NCBI GenBank assembly: GCA_002478485.1
Contig: DLOL01000043.1
Coordinates: 24,645-36,395 of the forward strand
Reading direction: 5' to 3'
DNA: 11,751 bases
Origin: Eubacteriaceae bacterium UBA7485
GTDB taxonomy: Bacteria > Bacillota > Clostridia > Eubacteriales > Eubacteriaceae
Shown: one piece after another, positions 5,668-11,751 of the stretch
Numbering within the stretch: the stretch's first letter is position 1
Layout: each line of letters opens with the position of its first letter
The notes under the pieces: generated by a model
What the model saw: the letters and a program-made list of their open reading frames with translations, nothing else
What the model was told of the DNA's origin: nothing
Databases searched by the model: none
Position numbers and translations under genes: made by a program

Positions 5668-7656
5668 ATGCAGCTAGAGCTGATTTCGTTAGTGATCGGT
5701 CTGATCGCTATCGGCGTGGCTTGGTATTATAGAAGCCGCGTGAAAAGCATGAGTCCTGGTAATGCTAGAATGCAGGAAATCTCAGGATTCATTCAGGAAG
5801 GGTCCATGGCGTTCTTAACCCGTGAATATAAAGTCATCGGGATTTACGCCGCGGCCGTGTTTATTTTATTGTGTGTTCTGCCGCAGCTTGGCTGGAGAGT
5901 TGCAGTAAGTTTCCTTCTCGGCGCTTGCTTCTCCGTACTCGCTGGCTACATTGGGATGAACGTTGCAACCCTTGCAAATGTTCGTACAGCGGAAGCGGCA
6001 GATAAGGGCGGCCTGAACAAAGCGCTTTCCTGCGCGTTCTCAGGTGGTGCGGTCATGGGTCTTTGCGTAGTCGGACTTGGGATCTTTGGTCTGACTGTGT
6101 GCTACATGATCTTCCCTGATGTGAACATCGTTACCGGTTTTGGTCTCGGAGCTTCCTCCATGGCACTCTTCGGACGTGTCGGCGGCGGTATCTACACCAA
6201 AGCGGCTGACGTCGGAGCTGACCTTGTTGGTAAGGTTGAAGCTGGTATTCCTGAAGATGACCCGAGAAACCCGGCTGTTATCGCAGACAACGTTGGGGAT
6301 AACGTTGGCGACGTAGCAGGTATGGGTGCTGACCTTTATGAATCTTATGTCGGATCCATTATCTCAGCGATGACCCTCGGAACACTCATCATCGGAAGCT
6401 TTGAAGCGCTCATTTTCCCGCTTCTCCTTGCAGGCGTTGGGATTATCTGCTCCATTATCGGTACATTCTTTGTCCGCGTCAAAGACGGCGGATCTCCACA
6501 GAAAGCCCTTGACTTAGGTACATATATCGCAGCTGTTCTGGTTGTGATCTGCTCAGTGGCTCTCTCTCTCTGGATCTTCCAGAGCTGGTATCCGTTTGTT
6601 GCAATCGTGGCAGGACTGATTGTTGGTCTGATTATCGGTAAACTGACTGAATACTACACATCGGATCATTACAGCCCGGTTAAGCATATTGCTGAACAGT
6701 CTGAAACCGGTGCAGCGACAACGATTATTTCCGGTCTTGCTGTTGGGATGATGTCCACAGCATTCCCGATCCTCGCAATCTGCGTTGGTGTTTTCGCTTC
6801 TTACTGGTCACTTGAACAGTTCCTGCCAGGTGCAGGTCTCTACGGTATCGCACTTTCAGCTGTCGGTATGCTGGCAACTGCCGGTATGACCATCGCAGTT
6901 GATGCGTACGGCCCGATTGCCGATAACGCAGGCGGTATTGCTGAAATGTCAGAACTTCCGGAATCAGTCCGTGAAGTAACCGACTCCCTTGACTCTGTTG
7001 GTAACACCACAGCGGCTATGGGTAAAGGTTTCGCTATCGGTTCTGCTGCACTGACTGCTCTTGCTCTGTTCGCAACTTACGCGCAGACAGTCGGTCTCAC
7101 CAGCATCGATATCCTGGATGTAAGAGTTATCATCGGTATGCTCATCGGTGGTATGCTTCCGTACGTCTTCTCTGCAATCACGATGGAATCCGTTGGTAAA
7201 GCGGCTTATGAAATGATTGAAGAAGTACGTTCTCAGTTCAAAAAAGACCCTGGCATCATGAAGGGAACAAGCAAGCCGGACTACAAGAGATGCGTTGATA
7301 TCTCCACTTCCGCTGCTCTTCACGAAATGATCCTCCCGGGTGTTCTTGCAGTCGTTGTTCCGATCATTGTGGGTCTCCTCCTCGGCGCTGGCGCTCTTGG
7401 CGGACTCCTTGCAGGCGCTGTTACAACGGGTGTTCTCCTCGCAATCCAGATGGCGAACTCCGGCGGTGCATGGGACAATGCGAAGAAATATATCGAATCC
7501 GGACATCACGGCGGAAAGGGCTCCGAAGCTCACGCTGCAGCAGTTATTGGGGACACTGTAGGGGATCCTTACAAGGATACTTCCGGTCCGTCCATTAACA
7601 TCCTCATCAAGCTGATGACCATTGTTGCGGTCGTATTTGCTCCGCTCTTTATGTAA
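5668..7656 (+). CDS. hppA: K+-dependent membrane pyrophosphatase (probably Na+-pumping)
   Basis: A 662-residue multi-pass membrane protein that splits pyrophosphate on its cytoplasmic side and drives ion export. [31 protein letters not shown] (172-202) contains the signature DVGADLVGK (181-189). [23 protein letters not shown] (205-227) gives the metal-binding aspartates D207, D211 and D215. [14 protein letters not shown] (628-641) is the C-terminal active-site motif. At [10 protein letters not shown] (445-454), alanine (A449) occupies the site that is lysine in potassium-independent enzymes, so potassium dependence is well supported. The glutamate in ADLYESY (E225) fits the sodium-pumping group, but proton or dual transport cannot be excluded. 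Start and length are normal; AGGAGG lies at 5654-5659. It follows secG in one unit and ends at a strong terminator. Such pumps recover energy from biosynthetic pyrophosphate in anaerobes. Confidence 0.96.
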   Translation: MQLELISLVIGLIAIGVAWYYRSRVKSMSPGNARMQEISGFIQEGSMAFLTREYKVIGIYAAAVFILLCVLPQLGWRVAVSFLLGACFSVLAGYIGMNVATLANVRTAEAADKGGLNKALSCAFSGGAVMGLCVVGLGIFGLTVCYMIFPDVNIVTGFGLGASSMALFGRVGGGIYTKAADVGADLVGKVEAGIPEDDPRNPAVIADNVGDNVGDVAGMGADLYESYVGSIISAMTLGTLIIGSFEALIFPLLLAGVGIICSIIGTFFVRVKDGGSPQKALDLGTYIAAVLVVICSVALSLWIFQSWYPFVAIVAGLIVGLIIGKLTEYYTSDHYSPVKHIAEQSETGAATTIISGLAVGMMSTAFPILAICVGVFASYWSLEQFLPGAGLYGIALSAVGMLATAGMTIAVDAYGPIADNAGGIAEMSELPESVREVTDSLDSVGNTTAAMGKGFAIGSAALTALALFATYAQTVGLTSIDILDVRVIIGMLIGGMLPYVFSAITMESVGKAAYEMIEEVRSQFKKDPGIMKGTSKPDYKRCVDISTSAALHEMILPGVLAVVVPIIVGLLLGAGALGGLLAGAVTTGVLLAIQMANSGGAWDNAKKYIESGHHGGKGSEAHAAAVIGDTVGDPYKDTSGPSINILIKLMTIVAVVFAPLFM

Positions 7657-7679
7657 GATTAATAAGAATATGCATTCGC

Positions 7680-7717
7680 AGACACCGACAGGCTTTTGCC
7701 TGACCGGTGTCTTTTTT
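7680..7717 (+). terminator. Rho-independent terminator after hppA
   Basis: AGACACCGACAGGC (7680-7693) pairs with GCCTGACCGGTGTCT (7698-7712) around TTTT, with a small interior bulge. A run of T residues (7712-7717) follows, then more T-rich sequence. It cleanly separates the hppA and isc units. Confidence 0.92.
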
Positions 7718-7825
7718 ATTTTTTGACAGTGTCGTCTTTGCCGGGAAAGAGGAAAAATGGGCATAAAAAGAAATTGAGAAAATTCTCCTTGTTTTTTAAT
7801 TCTTAGTTTTTTTATGGGAATTAAC

Positions 7826-7854
7826 TTGATAGACAAGAAAATCAGGACTATAAT
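7826..7854 (+). promoter_or_regulatory. Promoter of the iscR-iscS-iscU operon, possible IscR site
   Basis: TTGATA (7826-7831) and a perfect TATAAT (7849-7854) are 17 bases apart, giving a leader of about 30 bases. Within it, ATAG (7829-7832) and CTAT (7848-7851) are inverted ends around the spacer. IscR operators in other bacteria also carry ATA..TAT ends and overlap the isc promoter, but the inner bases here do not match the E. coli consensus. The promoter is firm; the operator is only a suggestion. Confidence 0.8.
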
Positions 7855-7891
7855 AAATCACAGTAAAACGCTATGAATTAAAGAGACGAAA

Positions 7892-8317
7892 ATGAAGATT
7901 ACCACAAAAGCTCACTACGGGCTCATGGCCATGTGTATTTTGGCTGAAAACTGGGGTAAGGGACCTGTGTCTGTGAGAGAAATCGCAAAAAGCCAGATGC
8001 TCTCCGATTCTTACATGGAGCAGCTGATTGCCATGCTCCGAAAAGCGGGGCTAGTCAAGAGTGTCAGAGGTGCTCAAGGCGGGTATGTGTTAACAAGACC
8101 GCCTGAGGAGATCACGACTGGCGAAATTTTCAAGGCGCTGGAAGGTCCGCTTACGCTTACAGCATGTGCCGGAGACTCCAGCAATTGTTCCTGCATCCTT
8201 GAGAGCGGATGCGTCTCCAGACATTTCTGGAAAGATTTTTACGATCATATGAATGACTTTCTGGAATCAAGAAATCTCGCGGAACTGATCAATGTTCCGT
8301 CAAATCATCAAAGCTGA
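7892..8317 (+). CDS. iscR: Rrf2-family iron-sulfur regulator, IscR-like
   Basis: A 141-residue DNA-binding regulator. The winged helix-turn-helix covers about residues 1-70, with the Rrf2 signature MKITTKAHYGLMAM at the N-terminus, VSVREIAKSQMLSDSYMEQLIAMLRKAGLV (27-56) as the recognition region and the wing SVRGAQGGYVLTRP (57-70). A cysteine-rich segment holds C92, C99, C101 and C107, then H111. E. coli IscR binds its 2Fe-2S cluster with C92, C98, C104 and H107, so this protein probably binds a cluster too, with changed spacing and one extra cysteine. The cysteine-free relative CymR is therefore unlikely. It is first in the operon, 19 bases before iscS, consistent with cluster-sensing autoregulation. 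AAAGAGA just before the ATG is only a moderate ribosome site. Confidence 0.9.
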   Translation: MKITTKAHYGLMAMCILAENWGKGPVSVREIAKSQMLSDSYMEQLIAMLRKAGLVKSVRGAQGGYVLTRPPEEITTGEIFKALEGPLTLTACAGDSSNCSCILESGCVSRHFWKDFYDHMNDFLESRNLAELINVPSNHQS

Positions 8318-8336
8318 TCAAAACAGAGGTGCATTA

Positions 8337-9545
8337 ATGAAAAGAGTTTATTTAGATAACGCGGCCACCACACCGGTCGCACCTGAAGTACTGGATGAAA
8401 TGGTGCCGGTTCTGGCCGAACACTTCGGAAATCCTTCTTCCATTTACGCGGAAGGAAGAGATGCGCACAGGCTTCTCGAAGACGCAAGAGAAAAAGTCGC
8501 AAAAGCCATGAATGCAGAACCTTCTGAAGTGTTCTTCACCGGGTCAGGAACTGAAGGGGACAACTGGGCGCTTCGCGGAGTAGCCCATAAAAATGCCAAA
8601 AAAGGAAAACATATCATCACAACGGCTATTGAACATCATGCCATTCTCCATACGGCAAAACGCCTTGAAAAAGAAGGGTTTGATGTGACATACCTTCCGG
8701 TTGACGATAAAGGAAGAGTGAATCCGGAAGATTTAAAGAAAGCGCTCCGTGATGATACGATCCTTGTTTCTGTCATGTCAGCAAATAATGAAGTCGGCAC
8801 AATCGAACCGATTAAGGAACTGGTTGAAATCGTCAAAGAACATAATAAAGACAGCAAGACCAAGACTTTGTTCCACACCGACGCCGTTCAGGCCTTTGGT
8901 AATATCCCGATCGATGTGAAAGATCTTGGTGTTGATCTTCTCTCCGTCTCTGGACATAAAATTTATGGCCCGAAGGGTGTGGGCGCGCTTTACATTAAGA
9001 AGGGGACCCCGATTGAAAACCTCATGGAAGGCGGCGCGCAGGAAAAGAAGAGAAGACCTGCAACAGAAAACGTGGCGAGTATTGTCGGGTTCGGGAAAGC
9101 GGCTGAAATTGCTTCGGAAAATCTCGAAGAACACGCTGAACACCTGACGAAACTAAGAGACCGCTTAATTAAAGGGGTTCTGACCCGGATTCCGGATTCC
9201 GAACTGACAGGAGATCCGGTAAACAGGCTGCCGGGCAATGCAAGCTTCATCTTTGACTATATTGAAGGAGAAGGCATTCTTCTCTCACTTGACATGGTCG
9301 GTGTGGCGGGATCCTCCGGATCCGCATGTACCTCGGGCTCTCTTGATCCGTCTCATGTTCTGCTCGCGCTGGGGCTTCCGGCTGGAAGAGCGCATGGCTC
9401 CTTAAGACTGACGCTTGGCCGCGATACGACAGAAGAAGATGTCGATTATGTGGTTGACCAGCTGGTCCCGATTATCGAAAGACTGCGCGCGATGAGTCCG
9501 CTTGATAAAGACCATCCGATTGACCAGGAAGTTTACGATAAGTAA
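8337..9545 (+). CDS. iscS: Cysteine desulfurase, IscS/NifS class
   Basis: A 402-residue PLP enzyme that takes sulfur from cysteine as a persulfide and passes it to the scaffold protein. YLDNAATTPV (5-14) is the family start. H100 in IEHHAIL stacks on PLP, HTDAVQ (180-185) contains the aspartate contacting the ring, and K208 in SVSGHKIYGPKG forms the Schiff base. C331 in SGSACTSGSLDPSHVL is the sulfur-carrying cysteine; this flexible-loop context is that of group I desulfurases. I place the start at ATG 8337, preceded by AGAGGTG (8325-8331) and giving MKRVYLDNAATTP. An in-frame ATG at 8292 would add 15 residues, but it overlaps iscR and lacks a matching family extension. It sits between iscR and iscU, its expected partners; naming it nifS would be equally defensible. 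Confidence 0.96.
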   Translation: MKRVYLDNAATTPVAPEVLDEMVPVLAEHFGNPSSIYAEGRDAHRLLEDAREKVAKAMNAEPSEVFFTGSGTEGDNWALRGVAHKNAKKGKHIITTAIEHHAILHTAKRLEKEGFDVTYLPVDDKGRVNPEDLKKALRDDTILVSVMSANNEVGTIEPIKELVEIVKEHNKDSKTKTLFHTDAVQAFGNIPIDVKDLGVDLLSVSGHKIYGPKGVGALYIKKGTPIENLMEGGAQEKKRRPATENVASIVGFGKAAEIASENLEEHAEHLTKLRDRLIKGVLTRIPDSELTGDPVNRLPGNASFIFDYIEGEGILLSLDMVGVAGSSGSACTSGSLDPSHVLLALGLPAGRAHGSLRLTLGRDTTEEDVDYVVDQLVPIIERLRAMSPLDKDHPIDQEVYDK

Positions 9546-9586
9546 GATAAAAAAACACAAACATTAAGGTTAAAGGAGAATGCATT

Positions 9587-9973
9587 ATGTCTATGGATTA
9601 TACAGAAAAAGTAATGGAAAATTTCACCAACCCGAAAAATGTCGGTGAACTCGAAGATGCGAACGCGGTTGGCCAGGTCGGATCCCCGGCATGCGGCGAT
9701 ATCATGAAGATGATGATGAAAATCGATGATGACGGCGTCATTGAAGATGTCAAGTTTAAAACTTACGGATGCGGCGCTGCGATTGCCACAAGCTCTGTTG
9801 CAACGGAAATGATCAAGGGAAAGACAGTCGATGAAGCAAAGAAGCTGACAAACCAGCAGGTTATCGACGAGCTCGGCGGACTTCCGTCCGTTAAGATCCA
9901 CTGTTCCGTCCTCGCAGAAGAAGCGATTAAAGCTGCGCTTGATGACTGGGAAGAAAAAAAGGCAGCCAAGTAA
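9587..9973 (+). CDS. iscU: Iron-sulfur cluster scaffold protein IscU (NifU N-terminal type)
   Basis: A 128-residue cytoplasmic scaffold on which iron and desulfurase-derived sulfur form a cluster for transfer to target proteins. YTEKVMENFTNPKNVGELEDA is the conserved N-terminus. The ligands are C36 in SPACGDIMK with D38, C62 in KTYGCGAAIATSS, and H105-C106 in VKIHCSVLAEEAI. The length matches single-domain scaffolds; there is no NifU ferredoxin or C-terminal domain. Presence of D38 and the GCGAAIA signature, and lack of the SufU zinc-site insertion, favour IscU/NifU over SufU. The ATG at 9587 has AAGGAG at 9573-9578; a second ATG at 9593 is less well spaced. It is last in the operon, 41 bases after iscS, with a long terminator behind it. 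Confidence 0.96.
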   Translation: MSMDYTEKVMENFTNPKNVGELEDANAVGQVGSPACGDIMKMMMKIDDDGVIEDVKFKTYGCGAAIATSSVATEMIKGKTVDEAKKLTNQQVIDELGGLPSVKIHCSVLAEEAIKAALDDWEEKKAAK

Positions 9974-9997
9974 TAGAACGACAGATAAGACGGGTGT

Positions 9998-10047
9998 CCC
10001 CGCCTGGCAGGTCTGAGCCGTTTGGACCCGCCAGACGGGGCTTTTTT
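9998..10047 (+). terminator. Long rho-independent terminator after iscU
   Basis: CCCCG (9998-10002), CTGGC (10004-10008) and GGTC (10010-10013) pair in turn with CGGGG (10036-10040), GCCAG (10030-10034) and GACC (10025-10028), with two single mismatches. T residues run from 10042 to 10047. The stem is longer than the other terminators in the window. Confidence 0.92.
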
Positions 10048-10061
10048 ATCCCGCCTAGAAA

Positions 10062-10087
10062 AGCTTTCATGAGCTTTCATCTTTCAT
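10062..10087 (+). repeat. Short tandem repeat of AGCTTTCAT
   Basis: AGCTTTCAT occurs at 10062-10070 and 10072-10080, followed by a partial CTTTCAT at 10081-10087, with spacing near ten bases. The helical-turn spacing just upstream of a probable promoter could suit a protein site, but replication slippage explains it equally well. Confidence 0.4.
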
Positions 10088-10110
10088 CTTCAGAAAAGGT
10101 GTGCTAAATT
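10083..10110 (+). promoter_or_regulatory. Weak candidate promoter for the PRC-barrel gene
   Basis: TAAATT (10105-10110) preceded by TGC forms an extended -10. The best -35 is a poor TTCATC at 10083-10088, 16 bases upstream. Because the strong iscU terminator precedes it, a promoter is expected in this interval, and this is the best candidate. Confidence 0.35.
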
Positions 10111-10146
10111 GAATGCATCTTAAAAGTTGAGAATTGAGGTGATCGT

Positions 10147-10707
10147 ATGGAAGCTTCGTCTCTTCTCAACCTTGACGTCATATCGAGAAAGCCATACCGC
10201 TGGTTCGGTCTTGTTACAGCAATTTATGTTAAGGAGAACCGTTTTGAGCTGTTCGTGCTCAACGCAGGAAGCCGCTTCACTCCAGCAAGCTATTTTCTAC
10301 CGGAGAGCATCGTCAGAGTCGAAGAGGAATCGATACAGATTAAGGGAGAGAAGACTTTAATAAGAGAAAATCGGGAAGCCTTTGTCGAAAAAGTGGATCA
10401 GAGTCTTGATTTGTTCGGACTGGTCGTGGAAGACTGCTACGGCATGCAGTTCGGTACTGTAAAAGACGCATTCTTTGATGAACGGCTGATGATCTCCGAC
10501 TATATCGTCTCAAGAAGTTTTTTTGATGATGTGGACTATGGATATGTGATTCTTCCAGCTGAAGACATGCAGTCAGAGCCCGAAAACGGATTGATCCGAT
10601 ATAAAAGAGGACGCGACGAGATTCCGGAAGACAGCCGCCAGAGCGGACTGATGAGGAAGATTTTCGGTATTCGCGAAAAAGACAGAAAAGGCGGAAGAAA
10701 AATATGA
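10147..10707 (+). CDS. Two-repeat PRC-barrel-like protein of unknown function
   Basis: A 186-residue soluble protein with no signal peptide or membrane segment. It appears to contain two small beta-barrel repeats. The first (about 7-60) has WFGLVTAIYVKENRFELFVLN then FLPESIVRVEE. The second (about 89-145) has LFGLVVEDCYGMQFGTVKDAFFDERLMISDYIVSRSFFDD then YVILPAEDMQ. The order G-x-V-x-D, an acidic turn, a hydrophobic strand and a closing (I/L)P strand is that of PRC-barrel domains, known from RimM and photosynthetic reaction centre H subunits. The C-terminal 35 residues are strongly charged (GRDEIPEDSRQSGLMRKIFGIREKDRKGGRKI). GAGGTGA at 10135-10141 supports the ATG at 10147. Its stop overlaps the start of the next membrane protein (ATGA), so the two are probably translated together. 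The domain assignment is by eye; the function is unknown. Confidence 0.7.
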   Translation: MEASSLLNLDVISRKPYRWFGLVTAIYVKENRFELFVLNAGSRFTPASYFLPESIVRVEEESIQIKGEKTLIRENREAFVEKVDQSLDLFGLVVEDCYGMQFGTVKDAFFDERLMISDYIVSRSFFDDVDYGYVILPAEDMQSEPENGLIRYKRGRDEIPEDSRQSGLMRKIFGIREKDRKGGRKI

Positions 10708-11751
10708 AGAAAAACCGCTTTTTACTTTTGCTCATCAACAGCGTCATTCTGCTGATCGCGTTGATCGTGCTGATCATGATTTTTCCGGTCCTCTCCAAGG
10801 TGATTCAGCCTTTTATTATCGCACTGATTTTAAGCTATCTGCTCAATCCGTTTGTCAAAGCGCTGATGGAGCGGGGTCTGAAAAAAGGGATGGCGGTTAC
10901 AGTCGTCATGCTCGGCACGTTTTTCGTGCTGGTGCTGGTGGTGACCATGCTTTTCCCTCAGATGGTTGAGTCCATCGGAAAAATGACCAACGCCCTTCCA
11001 GCTCTCAGCCAGGATATTTCAACCGCGGGGGATTCCATCCAGCAAAGACTTGAGAGTCTCTTCGGCACCTCGTTTGTTTCGCAAAATGATCTTCAGGGCA
11101 TGCTGACAAGCGGAGCGAAGATGCTCGAAGACGCTCTGAATAGCCTCTCGCAGGCGCTCCTTCAGGATTCAAACTTCATGGATTTAGTCATCATCCCGAT
11201 TGTGTGCGTGCTTTTGATGCTGAACACGGGCTATCTTCGCGACATGTTCAGCTATTTTATTCCGACATCCGGACGGACGGTGAGCCGGAAGATGATGACG
11301 GATTTCGACCGGGTGGTCGGCGGATTTGTCCGGGGACAGACGCTGATGTCTCTGACCGCGGGCATTATCACGGGAATCGGATGCGCTATCCTCGGACTTC
11401 CCTATGCGATGGTGATTGGAATTATTACAGCTTTCACTTCTTTTGTCCCGTATTTCGGCCCTGTTGTGGCACTGGTGATTCTGGTGCTCCTCACGATCTG
11501 GACGAGCGTGTTCCGAACACTGATTTTGATAGTGATCTTTGGAGCAGCCCAGGTGGTCTGCGGAAATGTGCTTGCGCCGATGCTGATGGCCGATTCCGTT
11601 GGCATCCGTCCGATTGGCATCATTTTCTCTGTTTTGTTCTTTGGGCAGTGCTTTGGAAATCTGGGGATGCTCCTTGCGGTTCCAATCGCGGGAATTCTCA
11701 AGGTGCTCTTCTCCTATGCGATCAAGGCTGCGGCGGAACCCGTCAGTGACG
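10704..11751 (+). CDS. AI-2E (PerM/YdiK) family membrane protein, 3' end outside window
   Basis: The frame opens at ATG 10704, overlapping the preceding stop by four bases (ATGA), and remains open to the right edge, giving about 349 residues. Membrane segments are evident near residues 6-28, 31-47 and 61-83. A soluble amphipathic region follows (about 88-150), then more membrane segments from about 158 onward. SGRTVSRKMMTDFDRVVGGFVRGQTLMSLTAGIITGIGCAILGLPYAMVIGIITAFTSFVPYFGP is the diagnostic core of the AI-2E/UPF0118 family, with the later FGN...LLAVPIAGILKVL end also typical. Members have been linked to autoinducer-2 export (TqsA) or sodium-proton exchange, so substrate cannot be assigned from sequence. 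AGGCGGAAG (10687-10695) is a modest ribosome site. The visible length suggests that only a short C-terminal piece is missing. Confidence 0.9.
   Translation, partial: MKKNRFLLLLINSVILLIALIVLIMIFPVLSKVIQPFIIALILSYLLNPFVKALMERGLKKGMAVTVVMLGTFFVLVLVVTMLFPQMVESIGKMTNALPALSQDISTAGDSIQQRLESLFGTSFVSQNDLQGMLTSGAKMLEDALNSLSQALLQDSNFMDLVIIPIVCVLLMLNTGYLRDMFSYFIPTSGRTVSRKMMTDFDRVVGGFVRGQTLMSLTAGIITGIGCAILGLPYAMVIGIITAFTSFVPYFGPVVALVILVLLTIWTSVFRTLILIVIFGAAQVVCGNVLAPMLMADSVGIRPIGIIFSVLFFGQCFGNLGMLLAVPIAGILKVLFSYAIKAAAEPVSD

Noticed and set aside
6964..7836. 290-codon - strand frame antisense to hppA
   Set aside because: It is cysteine-, histidine- and arginine-rich low-quality translation, shadowing a clearly conserved pyrophosphatase on the other strand.
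8292..8336. Upstream ATG for iscS, adding 15 residues
   Set aside because: It overlaps iscR and lacks a suitable ribosome site, while ATG 8337 has AGAGGTG and yields the standard family N-terminus.
11204..11749. 181-codon + strand frame near the right edge
   Set aside because: It is an out-of-frame shadow of the AI-2E family gene, whose true frame is open to the edge and has clear family motifs.
1..11751. Mobile elements, CRISPR arrays, defence or phage genes
   Set aside because: Read on both strands, no transposase, integrase, regularly spaced repeat or phage-type protein was seen; the content is housekeeping plus polysaccharide genes.

Overview
The window looks like a stretch of ordinary bacterial chromosome from a low-to-mid GC, Gram-positive-lineage anaerobe. 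All recognisable genes are on the + strand, have AGGAGG-type ribosome sites, and are separated by hairpin-plus-T-run terminators. The mix of an IscR/NifS/NifU-type iron-sulfur operon, a potassium-dependent membrane pyrophosphatase and a gap-pgk-tpiA cluster fits the Firmicutes. My best guess is a Negativicutes member (Dialister/Veillonella-like), but that placement is inference from gene content and protein style, not from a marker gene.

Layout. Positions 1-1314 hold the end of one glycosyltransferase and a complete second one, the tail of a surface-polysaccharide cluster. A tRNA-Leu(CAA) with its own probable promoter and terminator follows (1340-1522), then about 370 bases without a gene. 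A consensus promoter at 1890-1918 starts the glycolytic block gap, pgk, tpiA (1979-5127). Each of these genes is followed by a terminator-like hairpin, and I see no convincing promoter inside the block, so downstream expression probably depends on read-through. The gap-pgk spacer is unusually structured and contains a possible 18-codon upstream ORF overlapping the pgk start.

A second unit (5219-7717) has an extended -10 promoter, a structured leader of about 110 nt, secG (protein export) and hppA (a pyrophosphate-driven ion pump), ending in a strong terminator. The third unit (7826-10047) has a consensus promoter and encodes iscR, iscS and iscU, a minimal iron-sulfur assembly operon, with a long terminator. 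The last unit (from about 10083) has a two-repeat PRC-barrel-like protein whose stop overlaps the start of an AI-2E/PerM-family membrane protein. That gene runs off the right edge.

Functionally, gap-pgk-tpiA make the triose and first ATP-yielding steps of glycolysis, hppA can recover energy from pyrophosphate as an ion gradient, and the isc genes supply clusters to iron-sulfur enzymes. I found no mobile element, CRISPR array, phage or defence gene, and no clear novel system. The most interesting signals are RNA-level: the pgk leader and the secG leader.
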